NCBI GenBank assembly: GCA_963701245.1 | Contig: OY969576.1 | Span: forward strand, 496,001-560,000 | Direction of reading: 5' to 3' | DNA length: 64,000 bases | DNA from: CAWCCP01 sp963701245 | GTDB lineage: Bacteria > Patescibacteriota > Saccharimonadia > Saccharimonadales > UBA4665 | Shown here: positions 26,979 through 36,245 of the stretch, piece by piece | How the letters are laid out: the number at the start of each line of letters is the position of its first letter | Position numbering within the stretch: the stretch's first letter is position 1 | The notes under the pieces: generated by a model | Seen by the model: the letters and a program-made list of their open reading frames with translations, nothing else | What the model was told of the DNA's origin: nothing | The model's database searches: none | Made by a program: the position numbers and the translations under genes

Positions 26979-27620
26979 ATGTTTCATAAAATGAAAAGTA
27001 TATTTCCTGGAGTGGGGACCAGACTTGCAGCACTCAGTGGGGCTATTATCCTGTTGACGGGACTCTTACTGACTTCTGCAACGAGTCTCGTCTATGCAAC
27101 CAGCTACCCTGCAATCTGTGCCCAGGAGGGTAAAGGGTACTGTCTGAACGACTGGAATGGTGCTAGCGCTACAGGTTCGCCGGTCGACATGTATAACTCT
27201 GGCGTTTCGAATGACAGTTTTTCTATTGATGTACTAGCCGGGTATTGCAATAACGGGCAGGTTAGCAATATTTGCCCGTTCAAGGCTAATACCGGTCTTA
27301 ATGCAGTGCTCGCGGGTGATACCATTTTTGAGATTGTTAATAACAACAACGGTAAATGTATAGGTACTAACGTTTACGAAGAAGCGGATATGGGTCCTTG
27401 CCCACCCGCTAATGGTTCCGGCGTTGGTAGTAACATCTGGGTCGCTGATACTGATGAAGGGTGCCCTTATCCGAGTGCCTACTTTCAAAATGTGTACTGG
27501 ATCAACTACTACGATAACAGTACTATCTTCTCGCTGCTGTCAGGTGGGTCGATCGGTGCCCAAGCCTACATCTACAATGATGAGTATGGAAGCTGCTGGA
27601 ACGCTATAAATCAACTATAA
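26979..27620 (+). CDS. Secreted Cys-rich protein, lectin-like family (paralogue 2)
   Basis: 213 aa. AAGGAGAG fixes the start. A signal peptide or TM anchor (residues 18-41) precedes the mature part, which shares motifs with its neighbours: GYCLNDWNG, GKCIGTN and GPCP. Extra Cys residues near the middle (GYCNNGQVSNICPF) distinguish it. Family and ligand unknown. It probably acts at the cell surface. Confidence 0.72.
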   Translation: MFHKMKSIFPGVGTRLAALSGAIILLTGLLLTSATSLVYATSYPAICAQEGKGYCLNDWNGASATGSPVDMYNSGVSNDSFSIDVLAGYCNNGQVSNICPFKANTGLNAVLAGDTIFEIVNNNNGKCIGTNVYEEADMGPCPPANGSGVGSNIWVADTDEGCPYPSAYFQNVYWINYYDNSTIFSLLSGGSIGAQAYIYNDEYGSCWNAINQL

Positions 27621-28174
27621 AGTAGTAGCTCATTCAGCTGCGTGGCGACTGAGCAAACGGAATAAAAGAAAGACCACGAGGTAACGTTGTCGTTATCTAG
27701 TAACCCCATAGATTTTGTTCGGGTGTTGGCTCAATATATGCTGAAAACCAATAAGTTAACGCAGTTGTCAGAAATGAGATTTCAAACTATAGAGAGTAAA
27801 CAACCTAATAGTGTCGAGAGAGGATAACGCGAAAACAGGGTGCGAGCAGTAGCAATAATTTCTTCTGCGTGCTACTCTAACCTGAAGAATGTAGACGTTT
27901 ACACAAAGAAACCACCATTTCAGCTTCAGCCGTTGAGATACGTGAGTCCGTTAATGAAGCTCTTGTCTACAACTTAGGTTTATACCCTTCCCCATCGGCC
28001 TCAAAAATGTGTGCCCCTAGACGACAAGCACAGCCTTCAAGATAGCCAGTTTGTTCCGAACTACGAGTAATTCAGAGCACTTCTTTGGTATTTTCATATG
28101 TATACGCTACTTGATAATTATGAATATATAAGTGCTTTATTTGGTCAATTGTTCTCGGGGTTTTCCAATTAAAA
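27621..28174. other. Intergenic stretch without visible gene
   Basis: About 550 bp between a plus-strand gene and the terminator of the next minus-strand gene. No supported ORF, tRNA or repeat seen. Confidence 0.4.
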
Positions 28175-28200
28175 CAGAGTAGTGTATTGGCACTACTCTG
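28175..28200 (-). terminator. Rho-independent terminator of truncated secreted gene
   Basis: A perfect 10-bp stem (CAGAGTAGTG/CACTACTCTG) with a 6-nt loop, then TTTTAA on the minus strand. It lies 50 bp past the stop at 28251. Confidence 0.8.
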
Positions 28201-28250
28201 TCTGCGGTTTGGTAAGTTTTGGTTTATAAACTCACTCCACTTTATATTAT

Positions 28251-28608
28251 TTAAGTATCTGACGGATCGAAAAATGTGAAACAGTATTCAGGACCAAGTA
28301 ACGTGAAATTGGAGCCGTTAGAATTTTTGTACGGTTGCAGGTATCCATTCCAGTGGACATTCTTGAATGCAAAACTATCACCTTCACCACAAGTAACTTC
28401 CTTGAAATTCGTTCCCCAACCTCCACTATAACTATTCGTAGGGCACGCATCGAGACTGGTAAAATCCTCGTTGGGGTCGTTATTCGCGTCACCGATACAA
28501 TGGGTGCTCCATGTACCTCCACCAACAAATTCAATATAGGTATCATTGTTGTTTAAGCTATTGATGCTGAATTCATCGTTTGTCACGCTCCCATTAAAAT
28601 ACACACAC
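28251..28608 (-). pseudogene. Truncated secreted Cys-rich protein (paralogue 3), 5' end lost at IS3-family element
   Basis: Only the C-terminal part remains, about 117 codons. It carries THCIGDANND, LDACPT, GGWGTNF and PEYCFTFF, aligning with the protein at 25848 after its CLNAWNG motif. The signal peptide and about 55 N-terminal residues are missing. The reading frame runs into the left end of the IS and is closed by a stop at 28617-28619. The missing 5' part is not found beyond the right end of the IS (29856-29889), so insertion was accompanied or followed by deletion. Confidence 0.75.
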
Positions 28609-28658
28609 TGTCTCTTTCAAAAGGCAGTACAATGTAATCAAATAAGGAGCATTGCAAC

Positions 28659-28916
28659 ATGGCCACCGGCATACCCATTGACCCGAAACTCAAGAGTGAG
28701 ATACTCGACAAAATACGGAATCACGGCGTAGCCGTGAGTACCGTTTCACAAGCTACTGGCGTCAGTACCCAGGCCATCTACCGTTGGCTCCGGAGTGGCA
28801 TTGTCGACAAAGATCGTAATCTCATCCTCGAAAATAACCGGCTCCGTAAGGAGAACGAGCAGCTGTATAAGATGCTCGGTAGAGCCACGGCAGAACTCAA
28901 CCGGTCAAAAGACTAG
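28659..28916 (+). CDS. IS3-family OrfA (helix-turn-helix)
   Basis: 85 aa. HTH segment VAVSTVSQATGVSTQAIYRWL, then a leucine-zipper-like helix (LILENNRLRKENEQLYKML). It binds the IS ends and forms the N-terminal part of the OrfAB transposase after frameshifting. A GGAG site precedes the ATG. Confidence 0.85.
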   Translation: MATGIPIDPKLKSEILDKIRNHGVAVSTVSQATGVSTQAIYRWLRSGIVDKDRNLILENNRLRKENEQLYKMLGRATAELNRSKD

Positions 28917-29815
28917 CCGTCCTGGAAGTAGTCGACCCGGGATGGCGGAAACAAGGCGCACAGACCTTGGGTATTGCTCGCAGTCGGTTGTACCGAACAC
29001 CAACCGTCCGGACTGCGCGGGACGCCCGAGCAGTTCATGAGCTGCGGCAGGTGCACGAGGAGCACCCTCGCTACGGTGTCCGTCGCTTGAGCGCAGAGCT
29101 CGGTTGGAGCCAAGCCAAAGCCCGGCGTATTCGCTCGCTGGCCGGCATTACCATTGCCAGGCGAAGCAAGAAGTACGGCAAACGTAGCCGCCCAGAGATA
29201 CCGGCACCGGCCAATGCCCTCAAGCAGTACGCCGTGTTCCGTGACGAAACCCGGCCGCAAGCTGGCTTGTCTTATCACGGCATGGTCAATGCACAGGCTT
29301 GGGTGCAAGACTTTACCTACTTGTTTGTTGACCGACAGTACCACTACCTGGCAGTCGTGTTGGATCTCAAGACCAGACGGGTGCTGGGCTGGACACTCGG
29401 TCTGCGGCACACCAGCAATCTGACGTACACGGCCATGCTAGATGCCCTCAGCAGGCACCCTGTGCCTGCCATCCTCCACAGCGACCAAGGTAGCGAATAC
29501 CTGAGCTACAAGCACCAGGAATTGTGTGCCCGGTTAGAAATAACGCTCAGTGCTAGCACCAAAGCCAGCCCCTGGCAGAATGGCTTCATGGAACGGTTCT
29601 TCGGCACGCTCAAGGATGAGCTACCACCACTCAACCAACTCAAAACAACAGAGCAGCTGCACGAAGCGATTGCCCTGACGATTCATTACTACAACCACAA
29701 GCGTCGACACAGTGCGCTCGGTAACATGAGTCCGGCAGCTTACGCTGCCAGCCTCCTGGCGGCTAAACCGCTACGAAAGGAAAGAGACAGGGTGTTGCGT
29801 AAAAAGGTAGCTTGA
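28883..29815 (+). CDS. IS3-family OrfB (DDE integrase domain), in -1 frame
   Basis: The open frame runs from 28883 and overlaps the end of orfA, although the first ATG is at 28967 (282 aa). DDE residues: Asp in VQDFTYLF, Asp in HSDQGSEYLS, and Glu in NGFMERFFGTLKDE. The frame is intact, so an active transposase can be made by -1 frameshifting. Confidence 0.88.
   Translation, partial: SHGRTQPVKRLAVLEVVDPGWRKQGAQTLGIARSRLYRTPTVRTARDARAVHELRQVHEEHPRYGVRRLSAELGWSQAKARRIRSLAGITIARRSKKYGKRSRPEIPAPANALKQYAVFRDETRPQAGLSYHGMVNAQAWVQDFTYLFVDRQYHYLAVVLDLKTRRVLGWTLGLRHTSNLTYTAMLDALSRHPVPAILHSDQGSEYLSYKHQELCARLEITLSASTKASPWQNGFMERFFGTLKDELPPLNQLKTTEQLHEAIALTIHYYNHKRRHSALGNMSPAAYAASLLAAKPLRKERDRVLRKKVA
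28907..28911 (+). promoter_or_regulatory. Probable -1 ribosomal frameshift site
   Basis: AAAAG within the 34-bp overlap of orfA and the orfB frame, next to the orfA stop (TAG 28914-28916). A4G is the common slippery site of IS3-family elements. Confidence 0.55.
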
Positions 29816-29889
29816 CACTGGCAATCTTGGACCAAGTTAAACCCCACAAGGTACACTAAGTGAGCTTTTCATAATAAATTTATTTTAGC

Positions 29890-30222
29890 TTAGTATTCTT
29901 GCTGGCTAGATTGGATATCTGCTGTATCACCTGAGTGACCTGTAAATAAAATCCCTCCAAGAAACTCACGTCCAGCAACAGGACCTTCGTTACCGGGAGA
30001 AGTTAACATCACGCCCTCAAGAGTAAGCACGGTGTCGAAATCATCTATGGTAAGATCACCGTTGCCGGCTAGTCCAACAATCAAGCGAGCAATGGCCATC
30101 TTAGTCTTAGCCTTTTGGTCGGAATCAAGACCTTTTAGGACGTTCGTGGGAATATCTAAGACGTGGTCACCAATGTTAAAAGTCACCATTTCGGGTGGGC
30201 GATCCATATCTGGATTTGTCAT
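29890..30222 (-). CDS. Hypothetical acidic protein
   Basis: 110 aa, soluble, with no Cys and no signal peptide. It contains a helical basic patch (SDQKAKTKMAIARLIVGLAG) and an acidic stretch (DLTIDDFDTVL). I recognise no family. It is a single gene between the IS3 element and tRNA-Gln. Confidence 0.55.
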   Translation of the reverse strand: MTNPDMDRPPEMVTFNIGDHVLDIPTNVLKGLDSDQKAKTKMAIARLIVGLAGNGDLTIDDFDTVLTLEGVMLTSPGNEGPVAGREFLGGILFTGHSGDTADIQSSQQEY

Positions 30223-30262
30223 ATTTATAGAACAACACTATAATATGAATATGTCAAGTTAA

Positions 30263-30337
30263 TGGCTGGGACGGAGGGATTCGAACCCCCGAATGCCAGG
30301 ACCAAAACCTGGTGCCTTACCACTTGGCCACGTCCCA
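30263..30337 (-). tRNA. tRNA-Gln (UUG)
   Basis: 75 nt including an encoded CCA. The 7-bp acceptor TGGGACG/CGTCCCA, anticodon stem CCAGG/CCTGG with loop TTTTGGT (anticodon TTG), and T-arm GGGGGTTCGAATCCC are all complete. Confidence 0.95.
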
Positions 30338-30464
30338 TTAATTTGTTTAACAGATTGAATTTTATCTTAATAGTGCTAAATAAACAAATGTTGCTTGTAC
30401 TTAAGATAAACTTACCATAGACGATTATGATATAAGTTGTTACTATTACGATTAAGAAAATTTT

Positions 30465-31391
30465 ATGGCTAAAAAGAAACTTGAATCGCCTGCAGACTAT
30501 ATAGTGCCGTTAGATATTAATGGTCTTGAAGGGCGTATGCTATATAAACCAAATTATAAAAGCCAGCGGGAAATATTACTGCTCTATGGGCATCACGCCA
30601 TGCTCGAACGATGGTGGGGTCTTGTACAAAATTTGGACTCTTATGGGTCGGTCACAATGCCTGATTTACCGGGTTTTGGTGGAATGGATAGTTTTTCCAA
30701 AATCAATAAATACCCGTCAATAGATGCTTACGCCGACTACCTGGCGGCATTTATTAAGTTGAGATTTCACCATAAAAAGATAACCGTATTTGCCATATCT
30801 TTCGGATTCGTGGTATTTACACGAATGCTCCAAAGGTATCCAGAACTAACTCAAAATGTTGAGTTGTTGGTCAGTGTGGTCGGTTTTGTACACAAAGATG
30901 ATTTTTTGTTTACTCCAAAAAAACGACATTTTTTCCACTATTTAGCTAGGGTTTTTGCAACGAGACTGGTAGCCTACTTCATTCGTTACTGTTGTCTTAA
31001 TAAATTTGTACTCACTGTACTTTATTCAAAATTACCAAATTCTAAACGACGAATGATAGAAGTGACACCAGAAGAATTCCAAATTACTATGCAGTTTGAA
31101 GTACAGCTCTGGCAAAGTAATGATGTTCGTACACACTGGCTGACGACGAGTGAATTTTTTACTCTCGACAATTGCACAAAACAAATTAATCTGCCAGTTA
31201 TTCACGTTATATCTAAGGAAGACCATTATTTTGATAACGAACTCGTAAAACAACATATGCTTGTTGTTTTCAAATCATATCGTCGATTTGTGGCGAATAG
31301 TAAAGCGCATACGCCGAGCGTGCTTGCTGATAAGAAAGCAGCAGGCGTTCTAATACCGCCAGCACTTCGCAAAATACTCACTCAAAGTTGA
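30465..31391 (+). CDS. Alpha/beta hydrolase
   Basis: 308 aa with no signal peptide. LLYGHHAMLERWWGL (oxyanion region), MPDLPGFGG, and nucleophile Ser in FAISFGF (an A-x-S-x-G variant of the elbow). Asp is in ISKEDHYFD and His in SKAHTPSVL, completing the triad. It precedes two GT4 glycosyltransferases by 58 bp and may act on a lipid or glycolipid intermediate. Substrate unknown. Confidence 0.8.
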   Translation: MAKKKLESPADYIVPLDINGLEGRMLYKPNYKSQREILLLYGHHAMLERWWGLVQNLDSYGSVTMPDLPGFGGMDSFSKINKYPSIDAYADYLAAFIKLRFHHKKITVFAISFGFVVFTRMLQRYPELTQNVELLVSVVGFVHKDDFLFTPKKRHFFHYLARVFATRLVAYFIRYCCLNKFVLTVLYSKLPNSKRRMIEVTPEEFQITMQFEVQLWQSNDVRTHWLTTSEFFTLDNCTKQINLPVIHVISKEDHYFDNELVKQHMLVVFKSYRRFVANSKAHTPSVLADKKAAGVLIPPALRKILTQS

Positions 31392-31433
31392 CTATTACTA
31401 AAGATACATGGTCATTCTGCAAGCTTAAAATGG

Positions 31434-31439
31434 TATAAT
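31434..31439 (+). promoter_or_regulatory. Extended -10 promoter of GT4 operon
   Basis: TGGTATAAT (TGn plus a perfect TATAAT), 10 nt before the ATG at 31450, giving a leader of only a few nucleotides. No -35 needed or seen. Confidence 0.55.
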
Positions 31440-31449
31440 TAGAGCAATT

Positions 31450-32583
31450 ATGAAAATTGGCCTCGTATTGCCATATAGTATTTCACGCGGTGGCGGCGTA
31501 CAAGAAATACTTTTAACAATGCAAAATGAACTCTCTAGTCGCGGGCACACTGTATATATAATTACTCCAAGACCAAGAGATTATGAAGAAGAGTGTCCGG
31601 ATAATGTTCTGCTCGTCGGTTCATCGACAGATTTTAGATCGCCAATGCATACGACTGCTCAAGTATCGGCTGGACTCAATGAAGACATTGACAAGATTCT
31701 CGATGAGCATAGTTTTGACATTTTACACTTTCACGAGCCTTGGATACCGGTACTAAGTCGGCAAATACTCACACGCTCAAAAAGTGTCAATGTTGCCACT
31801 TTCCATGCGGCTGTACCTGATTCAATAATGAGCAGATCGCTCGTAAAAGTTGTTACCCCATATACGAAGTCGCTACTAAAATATATAGACAGCTACACGG
31901 CTGTTTCAGAAGCAGCAGCAAAGTATATTAGGAGTTTGACCGATAAGCCAATCAACATCATTCCTAACGGTATAGATCTAAACCAGTATAATGCTCCCCT
32001 TCACAAAAAAGATAAAAAGAAAAATAAGACGATCTTTTATATAGGTAGACTGGAAAATAGAAAGGGGGTGCGGTTTTTGTTGCATGCCTACCAACATTTG
32101 GTCCGTCTTTATCCAGATGTTCGTCTAGTAATTGCCGGAGACGGCCCTGAACGTGAGCGTCTGGAAATGCTCGCCGAAGATTTAAAACTTGAAAATGTGA
32201 CCTTTACAGGATATTTATCTAAAAGCGAAAAACTCAAATATTTTAAGAAGTCTGATTTATTCTGTGCGCCTTCGTTATTTGGTGAGAGTTTTGGAATTGT
32301 GCTTCTGGAAGCAATGGCCTGTGGTCTTGTGGTCGTCGCTGGCGATAATGACGGTTATAAGAGCGTCATGCAGGGTCTCGGTTCAATATCATTGGTAAAT
32401 CCTAAACACACTGCAGAATTTGCTCGGCGGCTAGAATTGTTGCTTTATCAGCCAGACATTCGATTATTGTGGAAGAATTGGGCACATGATTACGTACAGC
32501 AGTTCAGTTTTCCTGAAGTCGTCGATCAGTATGAACATTTGTACCAGAGCGCACTTAAACAGCATGTCAAACAACAGTCGTAA
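31450..32583 (+). CDS. GT4-family glycosyltransferase
   Basis: 377 aa GT-B enzyme, similar in layout to PimA-type mannosyltransferases. The N-terminal LPYSISRGGGVQEILL binds the acceptor side. The C-terminal FYIGRLENRKGVRFLLHAY, VIAGDGPERERLE and ESFGIVLLEAMACG (E-x7-E nucleotide-sugar motif) define GT4. It probably acts at the cytoplasmic membrane face on a glycolipid or cell-surface glycan. It overlaps the next GT4 gene by 20 bp. Confidence 0.9.
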   Translation: MKIGLVLPYSISRGGGVQEILLTMQNELSSRGHTVYIITPRPRDYEEECPDNVLLVGSSTDFRSPMHTTAQVSAGLNEDIDKILDEHSFDILHFHEPWIPVLSRQILTRSKSVNVATFHAAVPDSIMSRSLVKVVTPYTKSLLKYIDSYTAVSEAAAKYIRSLTDKPINIIPNGIDLNQYNAPLHKKDKKKNKTIFYIGRLENRKGVRFLLHAYQHLVRLYPDVRLVIAGDGPERERLEMLAEDLKLENVTFTGYLSKSEKLKYFKKSDLFCAPSLFGESFGIVLLEAMACGLVVVAGDNDGYKSVMQGLGSISLVNPKHTAEFARRLELLLYQPDIRLLWKNWAHDYVQQFSFPEVVDQYEHLYQSALKQHVKQQS

Positions 32584-33721
32584 ACTTAAAATTGGTTTTG
32601 TTCTTGATGATTCACTAGACAAATCCGACGGCGTTCAGCAGTATATCTTGACTCTCGGCACATGGCTACAGTCGCGTGGTCACGACGTTCATTATTTAGT
32701 TGGTCAGACGAGACGAACGGATATAGCTACAATCCATAGCTTAAGTCGAAATATTAATGTCCGATTTAATGGTAACAGAATGTCAATGCCATTGCCGTCT
32801 TCGAAAGGCAAACTGGCGAGTTTATTGCGTAAAGAGAAGTTTGATGTGCTGCATATACAGCTACCTTATAGCCCCTACTTAGCTCATAAGATTATTCTTG
32901 CAGCAGATCCAACCACCGCAGTTATTGGCACGTTTCATATTGTCGGAGATTCAGTGTTAGTGAAGATGGCGACAAAATTATTAGGAAACTGGACAAACCG
33001 ATCACTTAGTCGATTTGATTCTATTGTCAGTGTATCAGAGGCGGCGAAAGATTTTGCATCGAAAACATTCAAAATAACATCCATCGTCTTACCAAACGTG
33101 ATAGATAGAACTAAATTTACCGATAAAGCGCCACTGACACAATACATAGATAAAAATGAAATCACTATACTCTTCTTGGGACGGTTGGTTGCCAGAAAAG
33201 GGTGTATGACTCTTCTACAGGCAATTAATGCTTTGCATGATACACCGTTGCTTCCGAGATATAGAGTTATTATTTGTGGTAAAGGCTCACTCGAGAGTTC
33301 ATTAAAACAATATGTTGAAGCCCATGAACTTAAACATGTCGTACGATTTATGGGTTATGTCAGCGAGGAAGAAAAACCGCACTATTATTCTTCTGCTGAT
33401 ATTGCAGTATTTCCAAGCAAGGCGGGTGAAAGTTTTGGAATTGTACTTCTTGAAGCAATGACAAATGGACATACTGCAGTACTTGCAGGCAATAATGTCG
33501 GTTACCATAGTGTCCTTCAAACGAGGCCAGAACTGCTTTTTAATCCGTACTCTATAGCTGAACTAAAAGATAGCATTAAAGATTTGTTAGTAAAAAAAGA
33601 TAAACGACTAGATATTGCTCATTGGGGCTATGAGTATTCAAAAGTTTTTGACGTTACCAAGATTGGCCCAAAATTAGAAGATATATATTACGAAGGATTG
33701 CGTAAACGCCATAAGGCATAG
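32564..33721 (+). CDS. GT4-family glycosyltransferase (second of pair)
   Basis: 385 aa. I chose the ATG at 32564 because the N-terminal GT-B strand (KLKIGFVLDDSLDKSDGVQQ) begins right there; an ATG at 32486 would add 26 unrelated residues encoded inside the upstream gene. Motifs are FLGRLVARKGCMTLLQA and ESFGIVLLEAMTNG. It is homologous to the preceding gene, suggesting tandem duplication and sequential sugar addition. Confidence 0.88.
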   Translation: MSNNSRKLKIGFVLDDSLDKSDGVQQYILTLGTWLQSRGHDVHYLVGQTRRTDIATIHSLSRNINVRFNGNRMSMPLPSSKGKLASLLRKEKFDVLHIQLPYSPYLAHKIILAADPTTAVIGTFHIVGDSVLVKMATKLLGNWTNRSLSRFDSIVSVSEAAKDFASKTFKITSIVLPNVIDRTKFTDKAPLTQYIDKNEITILFLGRLVARKGCMTLLQAINALHDTPLLPRYRVIICGKGSLESSLKQYVEAHELKHVVRFMGYVSEEEKPHYYSSADIAVFPSKAGESFGIVLLEAMTNGHTAVLAGNNVGYHSVLQTRPELLFNPYSIAELKDSIKDLLVKKDKRLDIAHWGYEYSKVFDVTKIGPKLEDIYYEGLRKRHKA

Positions 33722-33733
33722 ATAATACCTACT

Positions 33734-34852
33734 ATGATTCGTCTCTTTAAAAATGGAAAACCACCAGAAGTCAGTTTGACGATCTCAACACAAACCTATA
33801 CTAAATTAGTCATTATGGTAGTTGTGACGATACTTCTATTGTCTGCGCTTCATAAAGCTTCCCACGCATTATTATTGATTTTTATCGCTTTTTTCCTAGC
33901 GCTCGCACTGAATTCTCCAGTAAACGCAATAAGCCAGCGGCTACCAGGTAAATGGCGAGATAACAGGACCCTTGCTACAACTATATCGTTTTTGGTTGTC
34001 ATTATTTTATTGAGCTTATTTATTGCAAGTATTGTGCCGGCACTTGTTCGTCAGACTGAGAGCTTTATAAGTGTGGCGCCACATTTAATTCGAAGTTTTC
34101 GTAGTCAGAACAGTGAAATAGGAAATTTGATTCGTCACTACCATTTGGAGAGTCAAGTGAACAATTTATCTTCTCAATTATCCGATAGGCTCAAAAATGC
34201 AGGTGGTACTGCTTTTTCTACTGCTCATAAAATTGGCAGTAGCATATTTTCATTAGTTTCAATACTAGTATTAACTTTTATGATGTTAGCCGAGGGAGCT
34301 CATTGGCTCTCATTTGGTCGTGATCTAATACCTGATAATAGACAGTCAATAACTGAACGTCTGACCGCCGATATGTACCGAGTCATCAAAGGATTTGTGA
34401 ACGGCCAGGTTACACTGGCTCTGCTGGCGTCCTGCTTGATATTTCCAGCCTTACTAATTCTGCATATTGGTTATCCGATTGCTTTATTAGTTGTTATCTT
34501 CGTCTGTGGCCTCATTCCGTTGATTGGTCATACCATTGGAGCAATTATTGTAACGACTGTTGCGTTATTTCATTCCACGAGTGCCGCAATTATCATCCTT
34601 GCTTATTATATTTTTTATCAACAGGTTGAAAATTATCTTATCCAACCGCGTATTCAGGCCAACTCCACCAACATGTCACCTTTACTCGTTTTCATGGCAG
34701 TTGTCGTGGGAGTAAGTTTTAGTGGACTACTAGGAGGACTTGTTGCAATTCCTTTAGCTGGTTGTTTGAGAATTTTGGTCTTAGAATATTTGAGATACAA
34801 AAAGATTATCAGTAAACCAGCACTTAAGACCGAATTAACGGATACCAAATAG
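33734..34852 (+). CDS. AI-2E family transporter
   Basis: 372 aa with about eight TM segments in the usual AI-2E (PF01594) order: an N-terminal TM pair, a soluble helical region (about 100-160), then C-terminal helices with PLIGHTIGAIIVT and the QQVENYLIQPRI loop followed by SGLLGGLVAIPLAG. Substrates in this family vary; autoinducer export is only one possibility. It is 12 bp after the GT4 pair. Its 3' end overlaps the convergent cysS by 29 bp. Confidence 0.88.
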   Translation: MIRLFKNGKPPEVSLTISTQTYTKLVIMVVVTILLLSALHKASHALLLIFIAFFLALALNSPVNAISQRLPGKWRDNRTLATTISFLVVIILLSLFIASIVPALVRQTESFISVAPHLIRSFRSQNSEIGNLIRHYHLESQVNNLSSQLSDRLKNAGGTAFSTAHKIGSSIFSLVSILVLTFMMLAEGAHWLSFGRDLIPDNRQSITERLTADMYRVIKGFVNGQVTLALLASCLIFPALLILHIGYPIALLVVIFVCGLIPLIGHTIGAIIVTTVALFHSTSAAIIILAYYIFYQQVENYLIQPRIQANSTNMSPLLVFMAVVVGVSFSGLLGGLVAIPLAGCLRILVLEYLRYKKIISKPALKTELTDTK

Positions 34853-36245
34853 TACCTTTATCAGTATCGCGAATGCCTATACTCTTGGCTTCTAATTCTT
34901 TACGAATTGTATCGGCTTCAGTCCACTTTTCATCTCTTCGCTTTTCATCACGTTTCGAAATAAGCCGTTTATACTCTTCGTCTATATCAGTAATATTCAT
35001 CAAATTTAAGCCTAGTAACTGATCTATATATTGGATAGTGTTTTTGAAATCGTCAATATTCTTAGTAGCCACTAAACTGTTCTGTAGAATTCCAGATTTT
35101 TCACTTAGATACGCAAGAAGCTGGGGTGTGTTTAGGTCATCAGTAATATACTTTTCAAACTCTGCCTTAAACGTTTCGCTGGTTGGGTAAGGGGTTTCGG
35201 TAGAAGTGTCTTTGCCTTGCCATCTTAGTGCAGATAGTGAATAAAGGTCTTGTAGCCTATTCTGTGCTGCTTCCAGTAAATCCCAGCTAAAGTGAACTTG
35301 TGACCGATAATGCGACTGTAAAACAAGAAGTCTAAAGGCTATCGGACTAAATTGCTTCTGTCGTATATCGTTAAGTGTTAAAAAATTATTGAGCGATTTA
35401 CTCATTTTTTGATCGTTCACGAGCATATGTTCATTATGAACGAAAAAATTTGCATATAATGGATCGTCCTTGCCTGCGGTACTTTGGGCGATCTCGTTTT
35501 CGTGATGTGGGAAAATGAGATCTACTCCGCCTGTATGAATATCAAACGGCTGTCCCAAAAGTGAGTGGCTCATAGCTGAACATTCTATATGCCAGCCCGG
35601 CCGACCTACTACATTTTTGCCCTCAATAATGAAATCCCAAGCTGGCTCGCTGGGTTTTTGTTTTTTCCATAAAGCAAAGTCATGAATCGAAGCTTTGTCG
35701 TATTCATCATTCTGTATTCGTGCTTCGCTTGTTGTGTCGGCGGTGATCTCAGACAATTGACCGTATACTTTGTCGCTCTTACGATATTTATCTATTGAAA
35801 AATATATACCGTCATCAGCAATGTAGGCGAATTTTTTATCGAGTAACTCTGTGATTATGCGTTGCATTTCTTTAATGTAGTCTGTCGCGCGTACAAATAT
35901 CATTGAATCAACATCATTAGAAACTGCTGTCATATCTTCCAGAAATTGATCTGAACATTCTTGGGTAAGTTTACGCAAGGCTTCTTCAGGCCCAAGATGA
36001 CCATATTGTTCTAGACTTCGCCGAATAGTTTTATCATCAACATCAGTAAAATTCATGACGTGTTTGATTTTATAGCCACTAAACGAGAATGCTCTTCTTA
36101 ATAAGTCCGCATATATAAATGAGGATAAGTTACCAATATGTACCTGGTCATAGACTGTCGGACCACAACTATAGATTCGCACTATACCCTTATCAAATTC
36201 ATTGAAGGCTTCAACTTGCTTCGTTCTAGTATTATGCAGGTTCAT
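34824..36245 (-). CDS. cysS: Cysteine--tRNA ligase
   Basis: 473 aa from the ATG at 36245, which has GAGGAG about 9 nt upstream; an ATG at 36260 lies in that site. Class I motifs HIGN and KMSKSLNN are present. Zinc ligands are retained (SCGPTVYD, ECSAMSHS, PHHENE). It charges tRNA-Cys. It overlaps the 3' end of nrnA by 14 bp and converges with the AI-2E gene. Confidence 0.95.
   Translation of the reverse strand: MNLHNTRTKQVEAFNEFDKGIVRIYSCGPTVYDQVHIGNLSSFIYADLLRRAFSFSGYKIKHVMNFTDVDDKTIRRSLEQYGHLGPEEALRKLTQECSDQFLEDMTAVSNDVDSMIFVRATDYIKEMQRIITELLDKKFAYIADDGIYFSIDKYRKSDKVYGQLSEITADTTSEARIQNDEYDKASIHDFALWKKQKPSEPAWDFIIEGKNVVGRPGWHIECSAMSHSLLGQPFDIHTGGVDLIFPHHENEIAQSTAGKDDPLYANFFVHNEHMLVNDQKMSKSLNNFLTLNDIRQKQFSPIAFRLLVLQSHYRSQVHFSWDLLEAAQNRLQDLYSLSALRWQGKDTSTETPYPTSETFKAEFEKYITDDLNTPQLLAYLSEKSGILQNSLVATKNIDDFKNTIQYIDQLLGLNLMNITDIDEEYKRLISKRDEKRRDEKWTEADTIRKELEAKSIGIRDTDKGTIWYPLIRS

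Larger units (their letters stand above)
28609..29855 (+). mobile_element. IS3-family insertion sequence
   Basis: Contains orfA and orfB in the classical IS3 layout with a -1 frame relation. Ends are tentative: left TGTCTCTTT at 28609 and right TGTACCTTG (read on the minus strand) at 29855 share only a weak inverted pattern. No target duplication is found, consistent with a rearranged insertion. The element is more GC-rich than its surroundings. Confidence 0.75.
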
